Source: Vermamoeba vermiformis (taxonomy: Eukaryota; Tubulinea; Echinamoebida). Taken from it: 64,000 nucleotides of DNA. The notes beneath the pieces are model-generated. The model ran no database searches and was not told the DNA's origin. It saw nothing but the letters and a program-made list of their open reading frames with translations. Positions within the stretch are counted from its first letter, which is position 1; each line of letters starts with the position of its first letter. The stretch lies in assembly GCA_045837725.1 (NCBI GenBank), contig JBEWZL010000056.1, forward strand, positions 372,001-436,000, in the 5' to 3' direction. The position numbers were made by a program, and so were the translations under genes. Positions 1-12,705 of the stretch are shown one piece after another.

Positions 1-60
1 GTATTTGCTGCTGGACAAGCCTATGTGGTACGTTTCGGAAAGTCTATTAGTCGATCGTAA
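1..60 (+). CDS. possible 3' end of a gene entering from the left edge
   Basis: The first 60 bases are open in frame 1 and end in TAA at 58-60, reading as a short tail with the residues AAGQAYVVRFGKS. ATTAAA, a common poly(A)-signal variant, begins three bases after the stop. Nothing else supports it, and the tail is too short to assign a family. It may equally be untranslated DNA. Confidence 0.25.
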   Translation, partial: VFAAGQAYVVRFGKSISRS

Positions 61-494
61 ATTAAAGCAATGTTTTGTTTAGGCGTTGAGTCGAGCAACA
101 AGCTTATCAGTACGTAATAATTAATTATTTTTGACGTAAGTAGAGTCTAGCGATTAATTCAAATTCAAGGGATTGAAGTTGCTCGGAACAATTGATCGAA
201 CGAAGATCAGGTCGTCGTCAGCAGTTGTGCAGTTCTACGCCCAATTAAAAACCCTTTCTTAGGGATCACATTGTAAATAGTTCCAATTGTACAGACAAAA
301 GAAGTATCTTTCGGCTCCCACAATTCCACTTTTAGCTCACCACGTGCGGCAATCACTTGTGTATTTCAATTTTTTCCCTAGTTTGGTAACCAGTCACCAC
401 GTTTCCCGGCAGCAACGCAACATCTTATTGAAGTTGAATGGAAGATATTGTTTAATTATATTATTACCACCCATAATTGATCAACGTTGCAACA
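61..494. other. intergenic / 5' leader of the RapGAP gene
   Basis: AT-rich stretch before the RapGAP start codon. A 71-codon frame at 287-502 overlaps the real start in another frame and looks like chance. No TATA box or RNA gene was recognised. Confidence 0.5.
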
Positions 495-3400
495 ATGTTT
501 AAAGCTTTAAAAGCAGGTCGTAGACGATCTTCTCCAGGTACCTATTTATGTATACAATTGATTTCGTTATATAATTATTGGCCAAGAGGACCCTTATTTT
601 CATATTTTATGTACTAATTTTGCGGTTTATTAATAATGCCTCTCTTGCGCAGCATTCGGTTCTCTAAAGAATCAAGCAGAAGCCTTATTACGAAAGTTAC
701 AACTACGAGTGTCCGAAGGAGTTGGGCCTCAAACAATTGTCAAACTGTATAACGTAAGCGAAGCGAATCTGCGATCCTCCGATCTTTGTAGGTCTGACGA
801 AACCTTTTAGATACTCACAAAATGGAATATACTATCAACTCACGGAGAGGAATCAATTCTAGCTTTAAAGCAGACTCTTAAACAATTGGGACGCAGCCTG
901 GATGCGTGCGAAAAACAAACTGAATTGACGACTATCCACAGTTGTTTAGAAGAGGCGGTGAAGGTACTATTAACTACCCCTTTGATTCGTTTTCGTTATT
1001 TTACCACCGATAATTGCAAACGTAGACTAATATTCGCGTTACAGAATTGCCGTCAAGAAGGTATGTTGGGCTCTCTCGCTGAAAGTGAAGAGGACGGAGA
1101 TGCAGGAGAGGGTAAGTCGTGCCATTAATACCGCGATTGCAGGGTAAACGCGTTTTCTTTATTTTTGCCAACGTGTTACATGTAGATTCTAAATCTGGAG
1201 AAGAGTTAAGCCACCCAAAATCAGCACCTGCACTGACTGGGGGCAATAAGGAATATATTCGAGTATACATCAATTCAGATACCACGTTCCGGAGCTTCGT
1301 TGTAGCCTCGGAAGAGACCGTGCGAGAATTTTTGCAAAGAATAGCTCCCAAGCTCTCTTTATCAGACGATTATAATGAAGGTAAGCGTAATTTTAAAATG
1401 CTAATTCCGAAATCGAGGCGCGATAATTCGCCTGGTTTCGCATCCGTTCACCACTCAAGTCCTGTCATGTCTAAAATAGGAAAATTATCAAGCTTGTGCG
1501 TGTGTCATGTCATTCTCGTTAGTCGTAGGCCTGTCAACGAATTCGCATATTATAATGACCTAATCTGTTGTTATGTTGCGCTTAATATTTCGGAATCAAT
1601 CCATTTCAGACGTTCACTCGTCCGCGTGGAGCGTATCCAAATTTTCTTTTTTTAATTTTATGTTGAATCAGCCTCCTTTATATCTAACCATTTCTATACG
1701 GACGGTGGTGTTTGGTTTTGCGGAGTTAGGCGGCTTAAATCACGCGAATGTCACTTATCGGCAATTTTCCAAAACAGTTTTGTTCGTTTGTCTTCCTTTT
1801 TTCACTTTCTAACCGAGTGAATGCAACAGGTTGCGAGTTGTTCCTCGTCAATACCAAAACGCAAAGCGAGGAGCTGATCGCAATGGATGACAAGCCTGCT
1901 AAACTCAAGCGCTCCATCAGCGCCAGCGGATCTGGAAAGTTTATGCTTAAAAGCAAAGTTAAGACCGACGAACCAAAGAGCAGTACAATACATCGCTCGA
2001 GCAAAGCGATTGATAGTGCAGCTTCATCACCTCAGTTGAACAGGTAACTTAATCCGTAGTCTTAGTTCAAATTCTGCTAGTCTTTTCATTTTTCAACTAA
2101 GCAATATTATAGATCAATGCAGAATACAACATCCGCATTTTAAATTCTGATAATCAATTAATGAATTTATTGACTTTTCCGTGGTTTCGGTTCTCCATCC
2201 AGATCGCATACTTAAAAACTTTATTAAACCAGGCCCAAGATGGAGGGAATCAAAGTATACCTATCCGATGGTACATTCAAAAGCATATTCATCTCTGGAA
2301 ATGAAACTGTTGGACAGATCACGTCTAAAATTCTCACAAAGTTGTCGCAGCAGCTCAATATTGATACTAGCAAGTACTGGTTGTTTGAAGCTGCCAAAGG
2401 CTCGCGGGAGAGCGAACACAGACGTTTGGGTAAGAACATGATTCGCGCTCAATTGATACCAAAGATTCTCTCGACACAAAATCTTTTGGTGAAAGATCCG
2501 ACAGTTGGATCGGATCTTCGCCCGAGACTTTAAAATAATATTTTTGATTATTATCGTCACTAATATCCTTTGTCTTGCAGATGATTCTGAACCTATTTCT
2601 CAAGTTTTACACTGGAGTCCGGATGTGTGCTTAATGGCGCACGAAGATGTTGCAGCTGGCAAATTAAAGCGCCAGGCATCATTTTTGGATGAAAGGTGTG
2701 TTTCACGATTTGATTTATAATTATGGCCTCCAAATAACTTTCGGTGTAATTTAGATCCTACTCACAAAGCGAGACAGACCTCGAGTCTTCACCGCAATCT
2801 TCAGCCTCTTTGTTGCGATCAGCGAGCAGTTCATCGCTCAGTTTCAGCGAATCAAGCCCTCCTCTTGCGGGCTCACCGTTAGAGTTCACGGGCCCGAAAC
2901 TGCAGCTCAGTCGCATGGGTCTCGAGACACTTCCCTCACGTGTCATGACCGAAGGCGTGCACGTGAAGACCATGCACATTGGTTTCAATCAATTGTCGTC
3001 GCTCGATGACCTTAAAGACATGACACAGCTAGTCACACTCAAAGCAGCGCAAAATCGCATTAGCTCCGTGCCCTCATTCATCGGCACTATGAGCAATCTC
3101 GAAGTGTTGGACTTGACGGGCAATCAAATCAGTTCACTGCCCAAAGAATTCTATTCGCTCAACAAACTCAAAAGACTGCATCTGAGCTACAACAGGCTCT
3201 CGGTGATCGATGCTGCATTGTCCTCATTACACAGCTTAGAAGAGCTTACATTGGCATGCAATGAAATTCAATCGCTGCCCAACGAAGTGTTCAAGCACAT
3301 GAACAAGTTGATATTGCTCGATCTGTCGCAAAACAACTTAACACAGCTTCCATCATCTATCCAATCGTTAGTTAGTCTAGAGGAGCTATATATATCGTGC

Positions 3401-5579
3401 AATCAACTCGCTCATCTCCCCACCGAGGTCTATCAACTAAAATCGATGAGGAGTTTGGATGTGAGCAACAATTCTATTGAAGTCTTGCCGGAGGGACTAC
3501 TCAACCTAGTCAAACTTCAAGAGCTCATCGCACAGGTATAATATTGACATTCGGATAATTGTGCGCGATTAACTGACAGTTTGTAGGGCAACCCTATCAA
3601 ACAAGCGCCAATTCATGAAATCCAACTGTTGTCTGTTGGGGACCTTAAACGCATTCTAGTACCGGGATGCGATGACTTACAAGTGGTATGTTGGCACCTT
3701 GACCTTTTATGGTTTCGAAATATTGACGAGCTAAATTTAGCCTGACCGATCTGGGCGGAGATTCACCCGGAGCAATGTGTCAGTGATGGACTTATTGCAA
3801 ATTGTTCCTCAAGAGCTAAGAATGTAAGTTCTTAATTATTCCTAATCTTTACGTTCACGCAAATGCTAGTACACAACGCGCCTTATCCTGATCCTCTTCC
3901 TTTTAGATCGGCGGATTCAGATCTTGGCAAAACAAACAGTGTGCCCGTATTACGAAGCAGTTCGAATGTGAGCAATGAATTAATTGTCACAAATAAGGAA
4001 GAATGTAAGTTTCGTTTTCCTATCGGCAAATTTGTGTCACCTCGCCGACAAATTGACGTACTTTTCAAATGTTAACAATTCTATATTTAGTGATCAAACT
4101 TGAACGCGAGGAGTTGAGCAAGCAAACTGGAGCATTTGCCGAGACAGGCACTAAATATTTGTTGGATGACCATCACAATGACGATTATTACACCTATTTT
4201 CACGGTCAATGTAAGTTGCGAGATTTATGGTGATTTTTCTAATTATGGCCATTTAGTGCATACAAATTATGTTGGTGCTGAATTACTTCAAGGCATCCTC
4301 GTGATTAGCATATTGACCGACACGGAACAACTTCAAGGCGAAGAAGTTTATCGTGTGCTCGTGAAGACTCGTGAGCGAGATCTGTCCTTGCTGCTGCCCA
4401 AAAAGACTGTCAAGACCAGCTCTAGCAAGAGCAAGACGAACAAACAACACGTAAGCTGTTCAATTGAGCACTATTAGACCGCGCTAACCACATCGCTATT
4501 CAGGCTGTGCTCAAGGCCGCGGTGAATTATTTGCGCGACACATACGGCATGAACATCTCGAGCATCAAAGAGATCAGCGACAGCTCGTTCAGTGAAGAGC
4601 TATTGGACCTCGAAGAACGACTCAACACCACTGCCTTCAAGTTCGGCATTTTGTACTGTGCTCCCAATCAACGTACGGAAAGTGAATACTACAACAATGG
4701 TAAGTCATACAGACATTTGTTGAACGTAACCATTACTGATGCCCTATATTAGTGAATGGCAGCAAAGATTTTGACGAGTTTTTGGAGATGTTGGGCGACA
4801 AAGTTAAACTGCAAGGCTGGACTAAATACAATGGCGGTCTCGATATCGAATGTAAGTCACACGAGCACCATCTGTTGCATTTGATACTTATATTGCTACA
4901 GCTGACCGCAGCGGAACTCATTCTCTGTATGCCGAGTGGAGCAATTTTGAAATCATGTTCCACGTCAGCACACTGTTGCCCTACACCCCCGATGAGGATC
5001 AGCAACTCGAGCGAAAGAGACACATCGGCAATGATGTAATCGTGCTCGTCTTCCAAGATGAGGACTCGGCGCCTATTCAGCCCGAACTGATTCGCTCGTA
5101 CTTCAATCACGTGTTCATTGTGGTCCGTCCAGTGACTATCGACGGCAAGAAGTACTACAGGTGCGTGCGAATCTTCTTGATTCTGTGTGTGCAATACTAA
5201 GTTATTCCGCGTACAGAACTGCAACAGCATGGAAAGACGGCGTGACACCATTCGGCCCTGCAGTCCCCGCTGATCACTTGTTCTCCACGGGCGAAGAGTT
5301 CCGAACCTATTTGCTGACTAAAAGTAAGTCACTCGCTTTGACAAATGTCGTGCAATCTCTAACATACCTGCAGTGATTAATGGTGAGCGCGCTGCTTACA
5401 CTGCCCCTGGTTTCGCCAAAGCCATGACCCGCACACGCGAGCAGATGCTGCTAGAACTCTCGCAGAAGTTCATGCCCTCTAAGCCCCGTCATCGCAAGTC
5501 GATCGCCCTCAGGCTGCGCGATGGCATCAATGCGAGCAGCTCACGTCGCAGCTCGCGCGAAGTATTCGAAAAGCTGTAG
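495..5579 (+). CDS. Rap GTPase-activating protein with RA-like and leucine-rich repeat domains (19 exons, 1108 aa)
   Basis: Exons: 495-537, 653-753, 811-963, 1045-1111, 1186-1380, 1830-2043, 2233-2429, 2581-2695, 2755-3535, 3587-3685, 3741-3823, 3907-4004, 4091-4210, 4257-4450, 4504-4699, 4753-4851, 4902-5160, 5217-5323, 5374-5579; the frame is open throughout. Two ubiquitin-fold, Ras-association-like segments (about residues 140-205 and 260-340) precede a block of leucine-rich repeats (about 395-620) and a C-terminal Rap/Ran-GAP domain (about 740-1060). The domain carries the family motif [14 protein letters not shown]; the catalytic thumb asparagine is N962. In this family that Asn stimulates GTP hydrolysis by Rap. 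RA and LRR parts probably direct it to active GTPases or membranes (inference). The C-terminus is Arg/Ser-rich. AATAAA lies at 5772-5777. Confidence 0.88.
1381..1829 (+). other. longest intron of the RapGAP gene (449 nt)
   Basis: Starts GTAAGC and ends CAACAG, joining two halves of the first RA-like domain in phase 1. It is about ten times the usual intron length here. A frame stays open over part of it, but the residues do not resemble the flanking domain. No RNA gene was recognised inside. Confidence 0.6.
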
Positions 5580-5911
5580 AGCCTTTCGACAAATTTTGTT
5601 TAATTGTTTAGTTGCGTAGCGTTAGAGTCGAAGCATCAAAGCGAATATCAGTCGTTATTTGACAAGGCATTTTTGTTTAGAGTTCGGTGCCTGGTCGGTT
5701 GTATCAGCGTATTGTAAATAACAGAGCGCGATCAGCCACTCGAACGATGTATCATAACCTCTGCCTTGGATAATAAAGCGATTCTTTTTGATCGAACTGT
5801 TTGCCAGAAACTTAGTGTGAATTTCACGCGCGGAACTTTTCACCGAAGCAACGCAACATATTTCGTTCTACTTCCGTCGCGCATGAACACTCAAGTATTT
5901 ATTAATTAATA
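5580..5911. other. intergenic region between RapGAP and PPR genes
   Basis: About 330 bp holding the RapGAP 3' UTR with AATAAA at 5772-5777 and the PPR promoter. A minus-strand 62-codon frame has no family resemblance. Nothing else seen. Confidence 0.5.
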
Positions 5912-8118
5912 ATGCTACCAAGGGCATTCTCCCAAGTTTGGGGGTGTAGATCCAGATCACTAATTTTAAAGAAAGCGTTGTCTTCTCAGAAGGTAAGAAT
6001 AGCTATTTAATTTTTTTTGTGAAGAACGTACTGATACATGTGGTTATATTGTGGTATTTGAATTATATTAGGTTTCGGGAATAAAAATAATTTATAATTA
6101 ATACTTTCTTGTAGCAGACTCGACCACTGCTTCGTCAAAATAGCAACAAAAATATTGGTGGATGTTTTTCTTTTATTTCACGGAGTTATGTAAACAAAAT
6201 AATTGACGATCCAACTCCGGTGACAGATCGCGCCGCCCAGCCTCACGTAACAACCACAAAGAAAAATCCACTTGATATAGCGTCTCAAGAGACAACGCCG
6301 CGGACACCAAAACAATTAGCGAAACTCATATCGCACAACTCAATTGAACGACGTTTTCATTTGTGCCAGCACTTCTGGCAAGAGTATCAAAAGTCAGGCC
6401 ATCCCTTTGATGCCGATGTATATTTAGCTTATTTATTGTCTTTGGCCAAACAAAAGCGTGATCTCCAAGTGATTTCATTGTTTATTGAAATGAAAAAACA
6501 AGGCTACGTGCCCGACACCCTCGCGTACAACGCAGTGATGAGTGTTTATGCGCACAAAGGGTATGCATTAATACTACGATATACCTGGCTAACAACTGCA
6601 CTACAGAGATTTGCAAAGTGTGTTGGACATCTTTACAGAGATGAAAGAGCGTCGTGTGACAGTGGCCGTGCCAACATTCAACATATTAATGGGTGCTTAT
6701 ATGCGCAAAGGACAGTTTGACAAAGCTATTGAAATCTTCACGGAGATGCAGAATATCGGACTCGTTCCTGACACTACGACTTACACAACTTTGATTACTA
6801 TTTATGGCAAGAAGCACACCCTCGACAAAGTGATGAGTCTGTACAATGAAATGGTTGAAAACAAAGTGAAGCGCAATGTCGTAACATACAACGCGATTAT
6901 TGGCATATTCGCCAAACAGGGAGATCAAGTCGTCGTGGACAAATTTGTGCAATCAATGCAAACAGAGGGCATCAAGCCAGACATCAACACCTTCAATGGC
7001 CTGTTGCACTTGCTGGCCAGACGTGTGTTGGACAGACGTGAAGTGCTGGCTCGTGTCACACAAATTCGCTCTAAAATGAAAGAGCTGTTGTTAGCTCCCG
7101 ATGTGATCACATTGACAGGGCTGATGAAGGTCTACTGCTCTATTGGTAAGCGCCTGCTTAGTTATAGTGAATGACAGCTAACGCCCCCTATTAGATATGG
7201 CGGACAAAGCAGTCGAGATCTATCGTACATCTGTGAGCAGTGGCTTCAAAGTCAACATTGCAGCTGTGAATGTGATGCTCAACACATTTGCAGCACAAGA
7301 CAAAGCAGTCGATGCCGAGCGAATGTTCACCGAAGCCAAGCAATCAGGTCTCAAGCCCAATGCATTCACTTACGCAGCCATGTCTCGCTTGTCCGTCAAG
7401 AATTTCAGTACGTTGTCGTGCCTCTTTCGAACGAATTCTAATCAGTTACAGCGATGTGCATGCAGTACTTCAACGAGATGAAGGCAGCAGGTATCAAGCC
7501 GCGCACAGTGAACTACAACGTGCTGTTGTACTCGTGTTACTGGCACAACAACATTAAAGTCGCCAAGACACTCTTCACGGAGATGACACAGGTCGAGGGC
7601 CTCGTGCCTGATAGTCAGGTGGGTCTCTTAAAAGAAGCAGTGCGTGAGCCAGACTAACGATATTAAAACAGACAATTGATGGCTTAATGAAGCTGAGTAT
7701 TCGTGTCGAACAGTTTGACTTCGCATTTGAACTGCTCCAGTACGTGAAGGAGCACAATTTGCAACACGTGTTCCACAAAGACATCGCTCTAGTATTTACC
7801 AAACAAGTGCTCGCTAGATTGATGGTGTTCTTGCCACGTGATGCTGAAACCACCGCAGAGATCCGCAACACTATTATTCGATGGCGCTCCTTGTTGCGCA
7901 GTTTGCCCTCAAAGCTTGCTTTCGAGCAGTATATAACGCAGTTCTTGGACTTCGCATTAGAACACCGTGCCAAGTTGCTGGAGTGCTGGGTGACTTCGCG
8001 TACTGAAAAACGCTCGCGCAACACGGACGTAGTTGAAGATCTGGTCTGGAAACCCAACTTCAGCAGTGAGACAGTGCATGACAATGAACTACACTTAGAG
8101 TCGGAGCCAAATAAATAA
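5912..8118 (+). CDS. mitochondrial pentatricopeptide repeat (PPR) protein (6 exons, 630 aa)
   Basis: Exons: 5912-5992, 6115-6560, 6607-7145, 7195-7407, 7452-7618, 7672-8118. The ATG at 5912 opens a short exon coding a basic, Ser-rich, acid-free leader (MLPRAFSQVWGCRSRSL), typical of a mitochondrial presequence. From about residue 100 to 480 tandem 35-residue PPR motifs follow, with repeats such as PDTLAYNAVMSVYAHKG and PDTTTYTTLITIYGKK. PPR proteins bind organellar RNA in a sequence-specific way and act in its processing, stability or translation. The C-terminal 150 residues are helical and not recognised. Exon 2 has two adjacent acceptor AGs (6113-6114 and 6116-6117), so a one-residue splice variant is possible. 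No C-terminal DYW editing domain is present. Confidence 0.88.
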
Positions 8119-8198
8119 GCACTAGGCAATTTTGTGTTCGAGTTTTTGTGCTTCCAGAACTTTCGCGTGATTTTTGTAATGTTGAGGACAGATCGACC

Positions 8199-9955
8199 AT
8201 GAGCTCCATATTAGAGAAAATTGTTCAGCAGCGGCTGATTGATGTTCAAAAGGCCAAGGAAAACACTACCCTAGAACAGCTCAAGGCCAGATTGAATACT
8301 TTTACGCAGATTGACTTCTACGCCCGAATACAACGAGATGTAAATAATAAGGGCCTAGCAGTGATGGCAGAAGTAAAGCGCGCGTCTCCAAGCAAAGGTG
8401 ACATCGCTCCTCACATTGTAGCTGCGGATCAAGGTTTATCATACGCAACAGCAGGTAAATTGGGTCTCAAAATCATTAAAATAATATTATAAAATTATTA
8501 CATATTCCGGTTGAGTATTTCACTCGTTCTTTGGCTGATCTCACTTTTAGGGGCAACCGTTATTTCATGTTTGACGGAGCCTACTTGGTTCAAGGGCACA
8601 CTGCAAGACATGACTGATATTCGAACTGTTATTGAAAGTGTTGCGGATCGACCAGCTTTGTTGCGAAAAGATTTTATCGTAGACGAATATCAAATATACG
8701 AGGCTCGTGCGTGCGGTGCTGACTCGTTGTTGCTGATCGTCGCCGCGCTGTCACACCAACAGCTTGTGGTACGTAGTGCGAGTGCAGTCTTAGTGCTCGA
8801 GACTGACGACATTGTGCAGGACTATTTGCGGTGTGCGCGCAGTCTGGGCATGGAGCCCTTAGTCGAAGTGAACACGGACGACGAGATGCGTGTCGCGGTG
8901 GAGATTGGGGCTAAACTGATTGGCATCAACAACCGCAACTTGCACACCTTCACTGTGGACTTGAACACGACTGGAGACCTGTTGAAGACACTGCAGAACA
9001 TTCCACAAGACATTATCTTTGCTGCGCTTAGTGGCATCGTTGATCGCAAGGTACAGCAGTGCACTATTGTTTTATTAGCCTAATGCTCGCATAGGATGTG
9101 GAATTCTTTTCAAATATTGGCGTGCACGCTATTCTCGTTGGCGAGTCACTCATGCGAGCACAAGACCCAAAAGCCAAATTGAAAGAGTTGCGCGGCGATT
9201 ATGAACCCTTAGTGAAGATATGTGGCTTGACAGATGTCCATGAAGCACTCGAAGCTGTCAAATTTGGCGCAGATTTGATTGGTCTCATCTTCGCACCTCA
9301 ATCCAAGCGCAAAGTGTCCGTAGATGTAGCCAAACAAATCGTTGCAGCGGTGAAACAATTCCGTGGCGACGCTGGACAGGTCGGCGAGTTGTTGACATCG
9401 GAGTTAGTTGGCAAGGACAAGTTAATTGAGAGTTGGTTCAGTTGGCTAGCAAGTGCTGCGAAGTCACATCGCCCACTCGTTGTGGGTGTGTTTGCAGACC
9501 AATCTCTCGATGAAGTCAAGTCTCTGGCACAAGAGACAGGTGTAGATGTCATTCAGTTGTCAGGTGCTGAAGAGTGGTCGTTTATCCCGTCCTTATCCAA
9601 GCCTGTATTGCGCGCTGTACATGTCGCTCCAGCGGGTGACCCTGTGACCCTCGAGTCCTTGCCACTTCCAGACCGTCCAGTAGGTCTGTTACTCGACGCT
9701 GTTGATCCAAATTCCCCGCACTTGCGCGGTGGCACTGGTCAACAAATAGCTTGGGGTCGTGCTGCACCACTTGCTCGTGCTGTTCCCCTCGCTTTGGCCG
9801 GAGGACTCAAGTCAGCGAATGTGGCTGCAGCTGTGCGCACATTCCGCCCCCGCCTAGTCGATGTGGCATCGGGCGTGGAGATCAGTCCTGGCAAGAAAGA
9901 TCTAACACAAGTGCAACAGTTTATTCACAATGCTAAGCACGCGTTCGAGTCCTAA
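8199..9955 (+). CDS. bifunctional indole-3-glycerol-phosphate synthase / phosphoribosylanthranilate isomerase (3 exons, 538 aa)
   Basis: Exons: 8199-8454, 8551-9050, 9095-9955. The first half (to about 285) is an IGPS TIM barrel: VMAEVKRASPSKG holds the catalytic Glu/Lys pair (E58, K60), LLRKDFI holds the general acid Lys (K125), and GINNRNL plus LVGES complete the active site. The second half (from about 288) is PRAI, with catalytic Cys in VKICGLT and Asp in LLLDAV. Together they carry out the isomerase and synthase steps from phosphoribosylanthranilate to indole-glycerol phosphate in tryptophan synthesis. No glutamine amidotransferase domain is attached, unlike the trifunctional fungal TRPC. 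The PRAI half has a long insertion (about residues 335-365). The gene ends 42 bp before the end of the convergent BTB gene; AATAAA is at 9959-9964. Confidence 0.93.
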
Positions 9956-9997
9956 TCTAATAAATACTCGGTTACTATTAACAAAAGAAACTAAACT

Positions 9998-12705
9998 TTA
10001 TTCGTATAAATGGTTGATCTCATCGCGCAACAGAGTGAGATCTTTCTCTTGCTTGCTGATCTTAGCACCTTCGCGTCGCTTGGCTTCAACTTCAGCACGG
10101 AGGGCAGCGGGCAATGTCTCTTTGTAATCTTGTCGCTTGTGCAAAACATCATATTCGACGAGCATGTAGTACTTGCAGTAGTTGCGCAGGTACTTGAGTT
10201 GATAGGTGTCCGCCAGCACGAACAGGTCCACTGCATTTTCAATATTTACATAGTCCCGCAGCTTGATTTGACTCAACTCCAACACTTCTTGAATGTTGAA
10301 CTGGTGGCACGTGATGATAAAATCAACCAAGTCGTCAGCTTTGACCTGTAACGCCTGTTAGCCAAGCACTCACCGTATATTTCAACTTATTCAACTTACG
10401 TTAATTTCACCGGTGTAGATGGCATTGACAAGGGCCAAAAAGATGCGTGGAGAGGTCTCGTCGCCTAATGAAATCACGCTCTCGCGGCTTTCCATCATGC
10501 CCGTGCGGAACATGGCGGCAAAGTACTCTGTGATAGGGTATTAATGTCAGCAATCGTCACTTACACGAGCTTGATACTCACCAGATCTGACCACTAAAAT
10601 GCTCTTATGCAATTTAAACAGCTGATCTTGCACTTTGAATGTGACGTCAGAGTACTCGATATTAGGCTGTTCAGAGCCGAGTTCCATGAACATCAAGTCA
10701 TATTCGCGGACCACTTGTCCGAGGTCTGTTTGCAATGAACGATTGATGTCCTGTCACTAAGAGTTAGAGCCACCTAACCAGAGGCAAGCAGTACTCACTC
10801 TAACATCGAGTTTGTAACGCTTCCAAGTCGATTCAAACGTCTTCTTGTACTCGGGCAGACCACTGTAAGCATAGAGCAAGGCGTTCTTGAACTCAATGTA
10901 GGAGATATTTTTCACGCAGTGCGAACGGCTGTATTGATCGTACTCGAATTGAATAGCGCCTACAACAAGTGTTAGAATCACATATGCACCATTATCCATC
11001 ATTGCGCTTACCGTTCTCAAGGTCACTCAAACAGTTCCACATTTGACGTCGCAAATTCAACACGGCTCTGTGTGCGTAAATCAGCTTGCCCTCAACTTCG
11101 AACTTGATGTCGGAGAAGTTGTGATCTTCTTCTTTTTCAGCTGCTTCTAACAAGCGGACCATGGCTTGACCCAAGTGCGTGCCGACAGAGTTCAACTTCT
11201 CCATCATTGCGGCATCGAACTTGGTGTCGAGGTTGACCAGCAGCTCGGAACGCTTTTGAATCAAATAGACGACTGCCTTCTCTTGCGATCTTCTGTCATC
11301 TGTCACACGTCGCACAATGATGCCTGAAATCGATGCAAAGACACTCAAAATAGCGAACAAGAGCAGTGGTGTCGCGACTACAACCCACGGCAAGTCCAAC
11401 ACTCCATCGAGTTTGACGCAGACGAGAATCTGGCGCTTGATTAGCACGTGCCCAGGACTCAGAAATATGAGTGAGACTTACCTGAAAAGCAACGACGCAC
11501 AAGTAAATAATGAGCACAAAGCTGTACCAAATGAAAGTGGCGGAGGTGCGACGGAACTTGTCGTGAAATGATGAAATCATGTCAGCACGGAACAGTATGA
11601 TGAAAAAGATGAGTGCCAAGACATCGGGGATCCAGAACCACAGCGCGCCTAGTCCGAACCTGAAGTGCGATGAGTGAGTCAAATTCGATTAGACAAAGTG
11701 GCCCTGGCGACGACTTACCAGCTGGCAGTGGGCAACACACCGTCAGTTTTGAGGAAGAAAATAATCTCAGAGGTCACGCAGTAGAAGACTGGAATAACAT
11801 GTGTTAGTTATGTATATATATGCCTTATTAGTAGTGCATGATCTTCACTTACACAGGCCGAATATCGATAGAGTGCCCGGAGCGTTGCAGCGACCTTCGC
11901 ACTTTGGACAGCCGACTAGTGCCACACCAGCAATCAGCCACACAAAATGTCCTACGTAGATAGGCAGTGCCATGACTAGAATACAATGCAATATTAGCAC
12001 ACTGCCTTATATGGCAACACTCGGCACTTACGTGTCGCCAATCCGTCCATCAGAAAATCGAGTTTGAAGGCAAAGAAGGTGCAAGAAAGAGCGAAACACA
12101 AGCTATTCACCGCCACAAATGCCAGTAGTGATATCCAAGTGAGTCGTTTGTTGTCTTGGCGGTGATTCTTCCAGTACAAACCCATCAGGATCACGCCCAA
12201 AAAGTATAAACAAATAAACAATATAAATAATGGCGCGAAGACGGCTCTAAGAAAGAATTAGATTATGCAAGATAATATACAATTCTTACCGATAAGATAT
12301 TGATATAACTGCATCAGCGCGTAAGGCGAACACTGCGATCCACCTGGATCATGCGATTAGTTAAACCTTAGTGATTATAATAATCATACTAATTACAATA
12401 TCTATAACTGTTAGTGACAGTGCTATTGCTAAGCTTTTAGACTTTAAATTGTAAATTTCGATTTTTCGATCGTTATTGAACGATTCTTGAATTTAATCTT
12501 ATAATTAATTTGTCGTTACTGGTAATAAGTAATATATGAGGGTGCATAATACATTCGCTTGGATCATATTAAATGTCAAATTTAATTACCAAATAAATAG
12601 AATCCAGAAGCCAAACCACACACTGAGGGACAATGCAGGCTTAAATAATATAGAGTCCATGCGCTCTGTGTGGTAGTCGTCGAGAACTTTCTTTAAGGCC
12701 ATCAT
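9998..12705 (-). CDS. TMEM185-like multi-pass membrane protein fused to two BTB/POZ domains (11 exons, 659 aa)
   Basis: Exons (minus): 12705-12590, 12343-12290, 12246-12032, 11975-11853, 11788-11719, 11659-11482, 11429-11012, 10959-10799, 10750-10582, 10527-10400, 10345-9998. The first ~280 residues are hydrophobic with repeated short motifs (FALRADAV, FAFKLDFLMDG, FLKTDGVLP, VCVKLDGVLDLPW), the spacing and wording of the transmembrane Fragile-X-F / TMEM185 family. A soluble part follows with two BTB folds, near residues 355-440 (FSDIKFEVEGKLIYAHRAVL) and 475-610 (YSDVTFKVQDQLFKLHKS, EYFAAMFRTGMMES), and a short charged coiled tail. BTB domains dimerise and often recruit Cul3 ubiquitin ligase, so a membrane-tethered adaptor is a reasonable inference. 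The ATG at 12705 is followed by a second ATG. Confidence 0.85.

Noticed and set aside
286-502. 71-codon plus-strand frame before the RapGAP start
   Set aside because: No ATG context, no family resemblance, and it overlaps the real start codon in another frame.
8762-8800. possible small intron (GTACGTAG...CTTAG) inside the IGPS domain
   Set aside because: It would be about 25 nt, not a multiple of three, and removing it breaks the frame; an 11-residue insertion in the barrel is simpler.
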